Of a DNA stretch of 57,040 nt, positions 17,033-25,794 are shown one piece after another. Origin of the DNA: Tateyamaria pelophila. Lineage in GTDB: Bacteria; Pseudomonadota; Alphaproteobacteria; Rhodobacterales; Rhodobacteraceae. The position numbers and the translations under genes were made by a program. Position 1 is the first letter of the stretch. Each line of letters starts with the position of its first letter. The notes beneath the pieces are model-generated. The model had not been told where the DNA came from, searched no databases, and worked only from the letters and a program-made list of their open reading frames with translations. The DNA lies in contig NZ_JAIMIA010000025.1 of NCBI RefSeq assembly GCF_019966495.1, positions 1 to 57,040 of the forward strand, in the 5' to 3' direction.

Positions 17033-18140
17033 CGCCGGTCCTCCAGCGTTCGGGGGTAAATATCTTGAACCGGCCGTAAAGCGTATCGCTCATCAGAATC
17101 GACACAAAGACAAAACCTTGCAGGACAAGGGTCGTGGCGTCGGGCAAATCCATCCGCCGTTGGGTCAACCCTGAGGCTGCCTCGAACCCCGCAAGCAGGA
17201 TGGCCACGGGGATGATCGCAAGCGGATTGTGGCGGGCAAGAAAGGCGATCAGGATACCGGTGTAGCCATAGCCCGACGCCAGACTGGCGTTGGCGGATCC
17301 GTGGACAGCGGCGACTTCGAAAAAACCCGCAAGCCCGGCAAGCGCGCCGCCGAGGGCGGTGAAGCCGATGATCAGAGGGCCGACAGCCAGACCCTGCACC
17401 TGTGCGGCGCGCATGTTTCCGCCTGCTATCCGGGCGGCAAAGCCCCATGTCGTCTTGTCGATCAAGACCCAGGCGAGGACGCAGCAGAGCACGCCAAATG
17501 CAAGGCCCCAATGCACCTCCCACCCTGGGATGTCGCCGACACGCAATGGCGTTGGCAAGGGGGCGGTGGAGGGTTTGTTCAGGCTTTCAGGGTCGCGCAA
17601 CGGACCCTCAACAAGGTGGTTCATCAGCGCGATAGCGATATACGCCATCAACAGGCTGGCAATGGTCTCGTTGACACCGCGGTAGTAACGTAAGGCCCCC
17701 ACAGCGCCGATCCACAGACCGCCGATGATCATGGCAAAAGCCGCCATCAGCGGCAAGGCAATCAGACCTATTGCACCGCTGAGTGCCACACCTGCGGCCC
17801 CGGCAGCCACGCCCCCCAGCACCATGGCGCCCTCTCCACCGATGATCACAAGGCCAAGGCGCGCGGGCAGGGCGACACAGAGCGCTGCAAAGAGCAAAGG
17901 CGCGGTGCGCGATAGTGTGTTTTGCCATGAAAACGCGGTGCCAAACCCAGCGCGATAGGTCAGCGCAAAAAAGTCGGCTGGGGATTTGCCCTGTACCAGC
18001 AGAAAGATGCTGAACACAGCAAAGCCGACGAGCAATGCGGCGACGGGAAGTACAACGGCTTCGGCGCGTCGCGCAACCTGGCCCAACACGCGGCTTGACG
18101 CGGGCAGGGCCAGAGGTGCCTGTGCTGCATGATCTGTCAT
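17022..18140 (-). CDS. ABC transporter permease, nucleoside/BMP type (YufP-like)
   Basis: A 372-residue permease. It has an N-terminal cytoplasmic segment of about 30 residues, then roughly ten hydrophobic segments, with the conserved GAMVLGGVAAGAAGVALSGA region and the RYYRGVNETIASLLMAYIAI segment typical of this permease class. It starts 21 bases after the binding-protein stop and forms the heterodimeric channel with the next gene. Confidence 0.88.
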   Translation of the reverse strand: MTDHAAQAPLALPASSRVLGQVARRAEAVVLPVAALLVGFAVFSIFLLVQGKSPADFFALTYRAGFGTAFSWQNTLSRTAPLLFAALCVALPARLGLVIIGGEGAMVLGGVAAGAAGVALSGAIGLIALPLMAAFAMIIGGLWIGAVGALRYYRGVNETIASLLMAYIAIALMNHLVEGPLRDPESLNKPSTAPLPTPLRVGDIPGWEVHWGLAFGVLCCVLAWVLIDKTTWGFAARIAGGNMRAAQVQGLAVGPLIIGFTALGGALAGLAGFFEVAAVHGSANASLASGYGYTGILIAFLARHNPLAIIPVAILLAGFEAASGLTQRRMDLPDATTLVLQGFVFVSILMSDTLYGRFKIFTPERWRTGDGK

Positions 18141-18161
18141 GAGTGCCCCCGGCGCCTGCGA

Positions 18162-19277
18162 TCAGGAGGTTGAGCCGATCACGCCCTCGACCAGATAGTC
18201 CATGCTTTCGAGCGCAATATCGTTTTCGACCAAAGCCTCGCCCGCGCTCAGAAGTGCCGCCCCTGAGTTATCGTTCAGCGGTCCTTTGATGGCTGCAAAG
18301 CCACCTGCCATGATCTCGGCCTTCACGGATTCGAACTGTGCGCGTGATGCGTCGGATACGGCGGGACCCAATGGCGACATCTTGATGAATCCATCGGCCA
18401 GCCCGCCGCGCACAAAATTCCCGATTGTGCCGCCATCCAGCATAGTCTGAACCATGCCGGTGTAAACGCCCGCCCAGTTCCATTCTGCACCTGTCAGGTA
18501 TTTCTCCGGCGCGAGCGGTGACTGATCGGCGTGGTAGCCACAGACAAAACAATCACGTCCCGCGGCGGTTTCCATGACGACCTTGGGCCCATCCACGTGG
18601 CAAGTGATGACGTCACAGCCCGCATCCGCCAGTGCATTTGTTGCCTCGGCCTCTTTGACAGCAAGCGACCATTCGCCGGTAAAGATGACCTGGCAGGTAA
18701 TCTCCGGATCAACCTGCCGCGCGCCCAACAGGAAGGAATTGATGTTGAGCAAAACCTGCGGGATCGGCTTGGCTGCGACAAAGCCGATCTTTTTTGTCGT
18801 TGTGGCGTGCCCTGCGGTGATCCCGTTCAGGTATTGCCCCATGCCGATATAGCCGAAGTATGACCCGACATTGGTTGGCATCCCGTCCGTCCACAGACCG
18901 GCGGCGTGCTGGAACCGCACGTCGGGGTGCCTTGGAGCGACCTCGAGAACATGCGGGTTGAAGTAGCCAAAAGACGTGGGGAAGAGCAGCTTGGCGCTGT
19001 CGAAATTGATCATGGATTCCATCGAGTTCTGGACATCGGTGGTTTCAGCGACGTTTTCTTCTTCTACAACAACGACGCCATCCATGGCCTTTACTGCGGC
19101 TGCCCCTTCAGCATGTGCCTGATTGTAGCCGAAGTCATCCTTTGGTCCGACATATATGAAACCGACGGTCATTGGGGAATGCGCGGCTGCGGTCGCGATT
19201 TGAGGGAGCGCCGTCGCGCTGGCGAGTGCTGCCGTCCCTTTCAGAAATCCCCGGCGAGAAAATGGTGTAATCGGCAT
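18162..19277 (-). CDS. BMP-family ABC transporter substrate-binding protein, Tat-type signal
   Basis: A 371-residue periplasmic binding protein of the BMP/Med family. The start at 19277 follows AAGGAG. The signal reads SRRGFLKGTAALASATALPQ, twin-arginine type. The mature part opens MTVGFIYVGPKDDFGYNQAHAEGAA, the usual BMP strand-loop, and includes the family's aromatic ligand-pocket region (NWAGVYTGMV). It is the first gene of the operon through to the cupin at 11887. The TGC-N7-GCA dyad at 19406-19418 lies 129-141 bases upstream. Confidence 0.9.
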   Translation of the reverse strand: MPITPFSRRGFLKGTAALASATALPQIATAAAHSPMTVGFIYVGPKDDFGYNQAHAEGAAAVKAMDGVVVVEEENVAETTDVQNSMESMINFDSAKLLFPTSFGYFNPHVLEVAPRHPDVRFQHAAGLWTDGMPTNVGSYFGYIGMGQYLNGITAGHATTTKKIGFVAAKPIPQVLLNINSFLLGARQVDPEITCQVIFTGEWSLAVKEAEATNALADAGCDVITCHVDGPKVVMETAAGRDCFVCGYHADQSPLAPEKYLTGAEWNWAGVYTGMVQTMLDGGTIGNFVRGGLADGFIKMSPLGPAVSDASRAQFESVKAEIMAGGFAAIKGPLNDNSGAALLSAGEALVENDIALESMDYLVEGVIGSTS

Positions 19278-19405
19278 GAAGTGCTCCTTTGGCATTGGCT
19301 AAACGCGGCAGCGCTGTTTGGGGCATATCGCCCAACTGCATCTTTGAGGCTGAGCATGACCCCATCCAAGCGTTGTTGTCGTCTGCTAAGATTTCACCGG
19401 AATGG

Positions 19406-19418
19406 TGCAAAAAATGCA
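19406..19418. promoter_or_regulatory. Candidate LysR-type operator, copy 1
   Basis: TGCAAAAAATGCA, a 13-bp near-palindrome (TGC-N7-GCA) that also fits the T-N11-A LysR box. An identical copy lies at 20495-20507 and a 12/13 match at 30619-30631. It sits upstream of the BMP-biuH operon. Confidence 0.6.
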
Positions 19419-19568
19419 TCGTTCGTCGTTTGGCGCTGCACAAGTGCAAACGCGGGGCGATGACGCCAAGGATGCGCGTGGTGCAAGATGGTGATGCAGT
19501 CCGCGTTTCGCCGTTCTGCCGACAGGACCTAATGATGGATTACTGCGTGGGCCGTCTCGCGATCTAGA

Positions 19569-20471
19569 TCAGTGCGCCGCCCGCTGTTCTAACGCGGCAA
19601 CAAGTTGCTGGCCAAACTTGGAGGATGCAACGGGCAGGGTGCGGCCTTTCTTTTGACCCAACAGAAGACGCCCCACCGGAACGTCCCGTTCTGCCAGGGG
19701 CCGATGGGCGATCGTGTCCTGTTTTTCGGCGCTCAGACCAATGGGGATTTGAAATCCGACCGCATCTTCGCAGGTGACGTAGTGACGGATCAGGTCGAAG
19801 GACTCGGTTTCCACAATCGGCGCAAGGCTGCGACCTTTGCGCGCCGCGGCCAGTTCCAGCAAGTGGCGCACGCCGTATGCGGCGGAGGGCAAAACCAGTT
19901 TATGCGCCAAACAATCGTGCAGACGCAATTCGGGCTTGCGCGCCATGGCGTTTTCACGCTGGAAAACGGCGTGAACCGGCTGTGGCAGAGCATACAGAAC
20001 CTCGAAATCAACCAGATGAACGGGTTCGAAAACAAGGGCGAGATCACTGCTGAACGACGCCAGATCCTGCTCTGCCTGGGTGCGGTCGCGTACGTTGACC
20101 GTAAAGCTGACGCCGGGATGCGCGGCCCGATAGATCGCGATCTGGTCAGGCATGAAATAGGGCAGCAGGGCTTGGGAGCAGGCGATAGAGATATGGCCCC
20201 GCCGTTCCCCCGACAGATCGGCGACCTGGGATTGAACGCGTGCCAGATCGGTTCGTTGCAGGCCGATGTGCTGCATCAAAAGCTCGCCTGCCGGGTTCAG
20301 GCGCATGCCGCGCGGCAACCGTTCAAAGATCGGCCAGCCAAACTCCTGCTCGAAGTTCTGGATGCGCCGGTTCAGGGCGGACGCAGTGAGGTGTGTATCT
20401 TCCGCGGCTTTGCGAATTGATCCCGCGCGGACGACGGCTTCGATCAATTCGAACGTCCTGAGATACTTCAT
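19569..20471 (-). CDS. LysR-family transcriptional regulator
   Basis: A 300-residue LysR regulator. Its N-terminal winged helix-turn-helix spans residues 1-60 (FELIEAVVRAGSIRKAAEDT, then HLTASALNRRIQNFEQEFG), and an effector-binding domain begins near residue 92 (RGHISIACSQALLPYFM). The start at 20471 is set by the family N-terminus MKYLRTFELI. It is divergent from the dpp-atzF operon and sits between it and the BMP-biuH operon, with a TGC-N7-GCA dyad 23 bases before its own start. It is therefore the likely regulator of both operons. The inducer is unknown; biuret, allophanate or a nitrile are candidates. Confidence 0.92.
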   Translation of the reverse strand: MKYLRTFELIEAVVRAGSIRKAAEDTHLTASALNRRIQNFEQEFGWPIFERLPRGMRLNPAGELLMQHIGLQRTDLARVQSQVADLSGERRGHISIACSQALLPYFMPDQIAIYRAAHPGVSFTVNVRDRTQAEQDLASFSSDLALVFEPVHLVDFEVLYALPQPVHAVFQRENAMARKPELRLHDCLAHKLVLPSAAYGVRHLLELAAARKGRSLAPIVETESFDLIRHYVTCEDAVGFQIPIGLSAEKQDTIAHRPLAERDVPVGRLLLGQKKGRTLPVASSKFGQQLVAALEQRAAH

Positions 20472-20494
20472 GAGGCAATCCTCCCTGCAAGCGC

Positions 20495-20507
20495 TGCAAA
20501 AAATGCA
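20495..20507. promoter_or_regulatory. Candidate LysR-type operator, copy 2
   Basis: TGCAAAAAATGCA, identical to the copy at 19406. It lies in the divergent lysR/dpp spacer, 24-36 bases before lysR and 108-120 bases before the dppA-like start. That placement fits autorepression of lysR and activation of the dpp-atzF operon. Confidence 0.65.
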
Positions 20508-20614
20508 CCGCGTATGTGATTTTATAGCATTAGAATTTGACGCTTTTCCAGCGCACCGTTGTCGCAACCATCGAATCCCGAAACATTTTAGCCAACATCG
20601 AGAAGGCAGAATTC

Positions 20615-22220
20615 ATGACCGATCAGACCACCCGTCGTAATTTCTTGAAAATGGGGGCCGCCAGCGCCTCTGTCTTGCCGTTCCTGCGCGATGCCCGCTG
20701 CCGCCCAAGGGTCGGACACGTTGGTCGTGGTGTCGGGACAGACAATCAATTCGCTCGATCTGCACCGGTCCGGCACCAGCCGCGCATCCTATCAGGTCGG
20801 GGTCAATTGCTATGACCGGCTGGTATCCTTTGGCACCAAGGAAGCCCCAGGTGGCGGTTACTCGTTTGATTACGGCGTCGTCGAGCCGGAACTCGCCGAA
20901 AGCTGGACAGAATCTGACGACGGTCTGACGCTGACATTCAAGCTGAAGCCTGACGCGAAATTCTGGGACGGGCGCAAGGTCACGGCTGCTGATGTGAAAT
21001 GGTCGTTTGATCGCGCCGTTTCTGTTGGTGGTTTCCCAAGTGTACAGATGAAGGCCGGTGGGTTTGTCCGCCCCGATCAGTTTGAAGCCGTCGATGACGA
21101 GACATTCGTGATCAAGCTGGATTTCCCCTCAAAGCTCTCGATTCCGGATCTGGCAGTGCCTGTTCCCTATATCATCAACTCGGTCGAGGCGCTTGCCAAT
21201 GCCACAGAGGAAGATCCATGGGCGCTGGAGTACTTGCACATGACTCCCGCCGGGTCGGGCGCATTCAAGATCGCTCGATGGACCCCCGGCGAACAGATGG
21301 TTTACGAGCGCAATGATGACTGGGTCGGTGGCCCGTTGCCCGCGCTCAAGCGTGTGGTCGTGCGCGAAGTGCCCAGCCCGGCCACGCGGCGCGCGCTGGT
21401 TGAACGTGGAGACGTACAGGTTGCTTTTGACATTCCAGACAAGGATGCCGCCGAGCTTGCAGAGACGCTGGACGTGTTTTCGACCCCGGTCGTGAACTGC
21501 ATGTTCTGCCTGTGCCCAAACTTTGCCTTCGAGCCATTCCAAGACCCCGACGTGCGCAAGGCGCTTGCCTACGCGATCCCCTATGCGGACATCTTTCAGG
21601 CCGCAGCGTATGGTCGAGGCGTGCCACTTTGGGGCGGTGAGGAAGAGATCAACGACATCGCGTGGCCGCGCAAGTCACAATACTATACCGACCTGGAAAA
21701 GGCCAAGGAACACATGGCCAAGTCAGGCTTTGCGGAAGGCTTCGACGTGCCGCTTTCAATCAGCCTCGATCTTGTGTCCTGGATGGAGCCAACAGCGATT
21801 CTGATACAGGAAGCGCTTGGCCAGATCGGGATCACGGTCGAGATTGAAAAAATCCCGGGTGCGAATTGGCGCACGGCATCTTTGGTTGAAAAGCGTTTGC
21901 CGCTGCACCTGGAAACCTTCGGGGGCTGGCTCGACACGCCGGACTATTATTTCTTCTGGGCATATCAGGATGGCCACCTGTTCAACTCCTCGAACTACCG
22001 GAATGAAGAGATCGAAGAACTGACGAATGCGACATTGCACATGCCGATGGATGATCCTGAATATGCGCCCAAGATCAAACGCATGTTCGAGATCGTGCTG
22101 GATGAATTGCCACGCATCCCGCTCTACCAGCCCGCCCTGAATGTCGCGGCCAATGGTGTCGACGGGTATGAGTTCTGGTTCCATCGTCAGTTGGACATCC
22201 GTCCTTTGAAGACTGTCTGA
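20615..22220 (+). pseudogene. Dipeptide/oligopeptide-type ABC substrate-binding protein, frameshifted at the signal peptide
   Basis: The mature protein (SBP_bac_5 family, about 500 residues: DTLVVVSGQTINSLDLHRSG..., AESWTESDDGLTLTFKLKPD) is open in frame from 20691 to 22220. Its expected Tat signal (TRRNFLKMGAASASVLPFL) lies in another frame, starting at the ATG at 20615 with AGAAGG upstream. One extra base in CTGCGCGATG near 20686-20690 would account for the shift; without it the text would read ...PFLAMPAAAQGSDT. Either the gene is broken for export or the base is a sequencing error. It is the first gene of the dpp-atzF operon. Confidence 0.8.
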
Positions 22221-22223
22221 CCT

Positions 22224-23258
22224 ATGCTTGCCACCTCTCCGCGGCTTCGTGCGACCGGGTTGCGCATAGTCCAGGCCATCCCGGTTGTCATCGGCGTCGT
22301 GGTGATCAGCTTTTTGCTGACACGCGCGCTGCCCGGAGACCCGGCGGTCTACTTTGCAGGGGTGGCTGCAGATGCTGACTCCATTGAACAAACCCGTGTT
22401 GCCATGGGTTTGGACAAACCAATGGCACAGCAATTTCTCATCTACGTGGGTGATTTGTTGCAAGGAGATCTCGGGCAATCGCTTTCAAGCGGTCGATCCG
22501 TTGCTGAGGATTTGGCCAAACGGCTGCCTGCATCTCTTGAATTGACACTGACGGCGTTGTTGCTTGCCATAGCAATTGCCGTCCCGCTTGGTGTTCTGGC
22601 TGCGACCCGACCGGGGACCTGGGTAGACCATCTATGTCGTGTCGTGGTGACAGCGGGTGTTTCTTTGCCCACGTTTTTCACTGGAATCCTGCTGATCTAC
22701 GTTTTCTATTACCTGTTGGGCATCGCGCCTTCACCCTTGGGACGTCTGGATTTCATCTATCTCGACCCGGATCATGTGACGGGCTTTTACCTGATTGACG
22801 CGGCTTTGATGGGAGATTGGGAAACCTGGCGCGGGGCGGCCAAACAACTGATTTTGCCCGCCGGTACTTTGGCCCTGTTCACCTTGGCCCCGATTGCGCG
22901 GATGACGCGAGCTGCGATGCTGAGCGCCCTGTCATCGGATTTCATCCGCACCGCACGTGCCGCTGGACTGTCCAATCGAACAGTCCTTTTCCGCTATGCA
23001 TTTCGCAACGCCTTGCTGCCGGTGGTGACCACGCTGGGGATGGTGTTTTCCTTTGCCCTCGGGGCCAATGTGCTGGTGGAAAAGGTCTTTGCCTGGCCCG
23101 GGATCGGATCCTATGCGGTCGAGGCCCTTGTCGTGTCGGATTACGCAGCGGTGCAAGGTTTTGTGTTGGCGATGGCGCTCTTGTTCGTGGCGCTTAATCT
23201 GGTGATTGACCTGCTCTATACGGCGATTGACCCCCGCATCGGGTTTTCATCCAAATGA
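22224..23258 (+). CDS. ABC transporter permease, DppB type
   Basis: A 344-residue permease with six membrane helices. It has the DppB-like N-terminal segment (VVIGVVVISFLLTRALPGDP) and EAA-type loop (SDFIRTARAAGLSNRTVLFR, then YAFRNALLP). It starts 3 bases after the binding-protein stop and overlaps dppC by 4 bases. A long periplasmic stretch near residues 175-195 is normal for DppB-like subunits. Confidence 0.9.
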   Translation: MLATSPRLRATGLRIVQAIPVVIGVVVISFLLTRALPGDPAVYFAGVAADADSIEQTRVAMGLDKPMAQQFLIYVGDLLQGDLGQSLSSGRSVAEDLAKRLPASLELTLTALLLAIAIAVPLGVLAATRPGTWVDHLCRVVVTAGVSLPTFFTGILLIYVFYYLLGIAPSPLGRLDFIYLDPDHVTGFYLIDAALMGDWETWRGAAKQLILPAGTLALFTLAPIARMTRAAMLSALSSDFIRTARAAGLSNRTVLFRYAFRNALLPVVTTLGMVFSFALGANVLVEKVFAWPGIGSYAVEALVVSDYAAVQGFVLAMALLFVALNLVIDLLYTAIDPRIGFSSK

Positions 23259-24133
23259 CGGAAGTATCGCAACAACAGGCCAGCAAGACGCGCGGGAATT
23301 ACGATCACATTCTATATGTTCTGCGGGCAAACCCGGTGACGTTGATTGCCTTTGGCATGTTTGCCTTGTTGATCTTTTCGGCAGTGTTTGGGCCTATGCT
23401 GGTGCCTTACGATCCGCTGGCGACCAATGCATCCAACGCCCTGCAGCCGCCGTCGGCAGCTCATTGGTTTGGCACCGACAATGTGGGCCGCGATGTGTTC
23501 AGTCGGGTAATCGTGGCCACGCGGCTCGATCTGTCGATCTCGGTTGCGGCGGTTGCCTTGTCCTTTATCGTCGGATCAATTCTGGGCTGCGTCGCGGGCT
23601 ATTGGGGCGGCTGGCTCGATATCATCCTGAATCGTTTTCTCGATACGATCATGGCGTTTCCGTTGTTTGTCCTGGCAATGGGCATTGTCGCGGCGCTGGG
23701 CAATACAATCGAAAACATCATCTACGCGACTGCGATCATCAACATGCCGTTTTACGCTCGACTGGTGCGCGCCGAGGTCAATATCCGCCGCGATGCAGGC
23801 TTTGCGCGTGCCGCCAAGCTGGCGGGCAACTCGGATGTTCGTGTACTGGCGCTCCATATCTTTCCCAACGCCCTGCCGCCAATGATGGTGCAAGTGTCCT
23901 TGAACCTCGGATGGGCAATCCTGAATGCTGCTGGCTTGTCGTTTATCGGTCTGGGGGTAAGCCCGCCAACAGCGGAATGGGGCATCATGGTTGCGGAGGG
24001 GGCGAATTTCATCGTCTCGGGCGAATGGTGGCTCGCCGTCTTTCCCGGCCTGTGGCTGATGATTGCGGTCTTTACCTTCAACCTTCTGGGGGACGGCCTG
24101 CGCGACATCGTCGATCCGCGCAAGCGGACATGA
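23255..24133 (+). CDS. ABC transporter permease, DppC type
   Basis: A 292-residue permease. It has an N-terminal helix (NPVTLIAFGMFALLIFSAVF), the DppC motif HWFGTDNVGRDVFSR near residue 70, four to five more helices and the EAA loop around RDAGFARAAKLAGN. ATGA overlaps on both sides couple it to dppB and the ATPase gene. Confidence 0.9.
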   Translation: MTEVSQQQASKTRGNYDHILYVLRANPVTLIAFGMFALLIFSAVFGPMLVPYDPLATNASNALQPPSAAHWFGTDNVGRDVFSRVIVATRLDLSISVAAVALSFIVGSILGCVAGYWGGWLDIILNRFLDTIMAFPLFVLAMGIVAALGNTIENIIYATAIINMPFYARLVRAEVNIRRDAGFARAAKLAGNSDVRVLALHIFPNALPPMMVQVSLNLGWAILNAAGLSFIGLGVSPPTAEWGIMVAEGANFIVSGEWWLAVFPGLWLMIAVFTFNLLGDGLRDIVDPRKRT

Positions 24134-25770
24134 GCGCGATGTTGTCTGTCAGGGACCTTGCCGTCTCGTTTAACACCCGGCGCGGCGTCGTGGATGCAGT
24201 GCGCGGGATCAGTTTTGACGTGTCCAAGGGGGAGATCCTGGGCGTTGTTGGTGAAAGCGGATCCGGCAAATCGGTCACCTCCTATGCTTTGATGCGTATC
24301 CTCGACGCCGGGGGAGTGATCAAGGCAGGTGAGGCGACGTATTCCGGCGTCGATTTACGCCGTGCGGCTGAACGTGACATGCGCGACATCCGTGGGCGCG
24401 AGATATCCATGATCTTCCAGAACCCGCGTGCCGCCTTGAATCCGATCCGCAAAGTCGGCCACCAGATTGAAGACGTGCTGCGCCATCATGCGCGCGCCAC
24501 CCGGTTTGATGCGCGCGAAAAGGCGATTGCTGCGCTCGAGGCGGTCAAGATCAACGATGCCTCGGCCCGCTATAACGCCTATCCGTTCGAACTGTCAGGT
24601 GGCATGTGTCAACGCATTGTTTGTGCGATTGCGTTGGCCTGTGATCCGCGCCTTCTGATTGCCGACGAGCCCACCACGGGTTTGGATATCACGACCCAAA
24701 AGGCAGTCATGGACCTTGTGCGCGACCTGATCCGCGAGCGCGACATGAGCAGCATCCTGATCACGCATGACCTTGGCCTCGCCGCGCAATACTGCGACCG
24801 GATCCTGGTGATGAAGGACGGCGTGATCGTCGAACAAGGAGACCCGGCGCAGATTTTCAGTGACCCGCAGCACCCCTATAGCCGCAAGCTTGTGGATGCG
24901 ACGCCGCGTGCTGGCACTGACGTGCGCAGCCTGTTGCCGCCGCAAGAGCGGGGTACAATGGTGACCCCAAAAATCAGCGATCAACCGTTGCTGGAGGTTC
25001 GCAACCTGACCAAGACCTATATGGGCAAATCCGGTCCGGTCCATGCGGTCAAAGGCATATCTTTCAAGATCAACGAGGGCCAGTGCGTGGGACTTGTGGG
25101 CGAAAGCGGGTGTGGTAAATCCACGACCTCGGAAATTCTGGTGCGGCTCATGGACGCCACCAGCGGCGAGATCATTTTTGATGGCGAAGACATCGCGACC
25201 GCGCCGGCCCGTGGCTTTGCCGGAGATGCGAGGCGCGCAGACATTCAAATGGTGTTTCAGGACGCCACCGACAGCCTGAACCCCCGCCACTCCGCGCGCC
25301 AGACCATTGCGGAACCATTGCGCCGATTGGGCCGTATGCGCGGTGCCGAACTGGCCACGCGGATCGAAGAACTGGCGACGTTGGTCGGTTTGCCGCTGTC
25401 CTTGCTGGACCGATTTCCACATCAGCTGTCAGGCGGCCAGAAGGCACGGGTTGGCATTGCGCGGGCAGTCGCGCTTGAGCCAAGATTCCTCATCCTTGAT
25501 GAGCCCACGGCAGCGCTTGATGTGTCCATTCAGGCGGTTGTTTTGAACCTGCTCGTGGATCTGCGGATCAAACTGGGTCTCAGCTATCTGTTCGTCAGTC
25601 ATGACCTACACGTCGTGCGGTTGCTCTGCGATCATGTGATCGTCATGAAAGATGGTGAAATCGTGGAGCAAGGTGCCGCACAAAACGTCATGTCCAACCC
25701 AAGAAGCGATTATACCAAAATGTTGCTGGCGGCAGCGCCCGCACCGCCACAACGACGCAAGACAAACTAA
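24130..25770 (+). CDS. ABC transporter ATP-binding protein, fused DppD-DppF type
   Basis: A 546-residue protein carrying both ATPase domains of a peptide-type transporter in one chain. Domain 1 has GESGSGKSV, signature LSGGMCQR and Walker B LLIADEPTTGLD. Domain 2 (from about residue 285) has GESGCGKST, LSGGQKAR and [12 protein letters not shown]. Domain 1 has Met-Cys where most family members have Met-Arg/Gln in LSGGM(R/Q)QR, a mild deviation. The start at 24130 is fixed by the ATGA overlap with dppC; the frame is open further upstream, but only as an overlap with dppC. Confidence 0.9.
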   Translation: MSAMLSVRDLAVSFNTRRGVVDAVRGISFDVSKGEILGVVGESGSGKSVTSYALMRILDAGGVIKAGEATYSGVDLRRAAERDMRDIRGREISMIFQNPRAALNPIRKVGHQIEDVLRHHARATRFDAREKAIAALEAVKINDASARYNAYPFELSGGMCQRIVCAIALACDPRLLIADEPTTGLDITTQKAVMDLVRDLIRERDMSSILITHDLGLAAQYCDRILVMKDGVIVEQGDPAQIFSDPQHPYSRKLVDATPRAGTDVRSLLPPQERGTMVTPKISDQPLLEVRNLTKTYMGKSGPVHAVKGISFKINEGQCVGLVGESGCGKSTTSEILVRLMDATSGEIIFDGEDIATAPARGFAGDARRADIQMVFQDATDSLNPRHSARQTIAEPLRRLGRMRGAELATRIEELATLVGLPLSLLDRFPHQLSGGQKARVGIARAVALEPRFLILDEPTAALDVSIQAVVLNLLVDLRIKLGLSYLFVSHDLHVVRLLCDHVIVMKDGEIVEQGAAQNVMSNPRSDYTKMLLAAAPAPPQRRKTN

Positions 25771-25794
25771 CTGCACCTACGCGGAGAAGACCCC

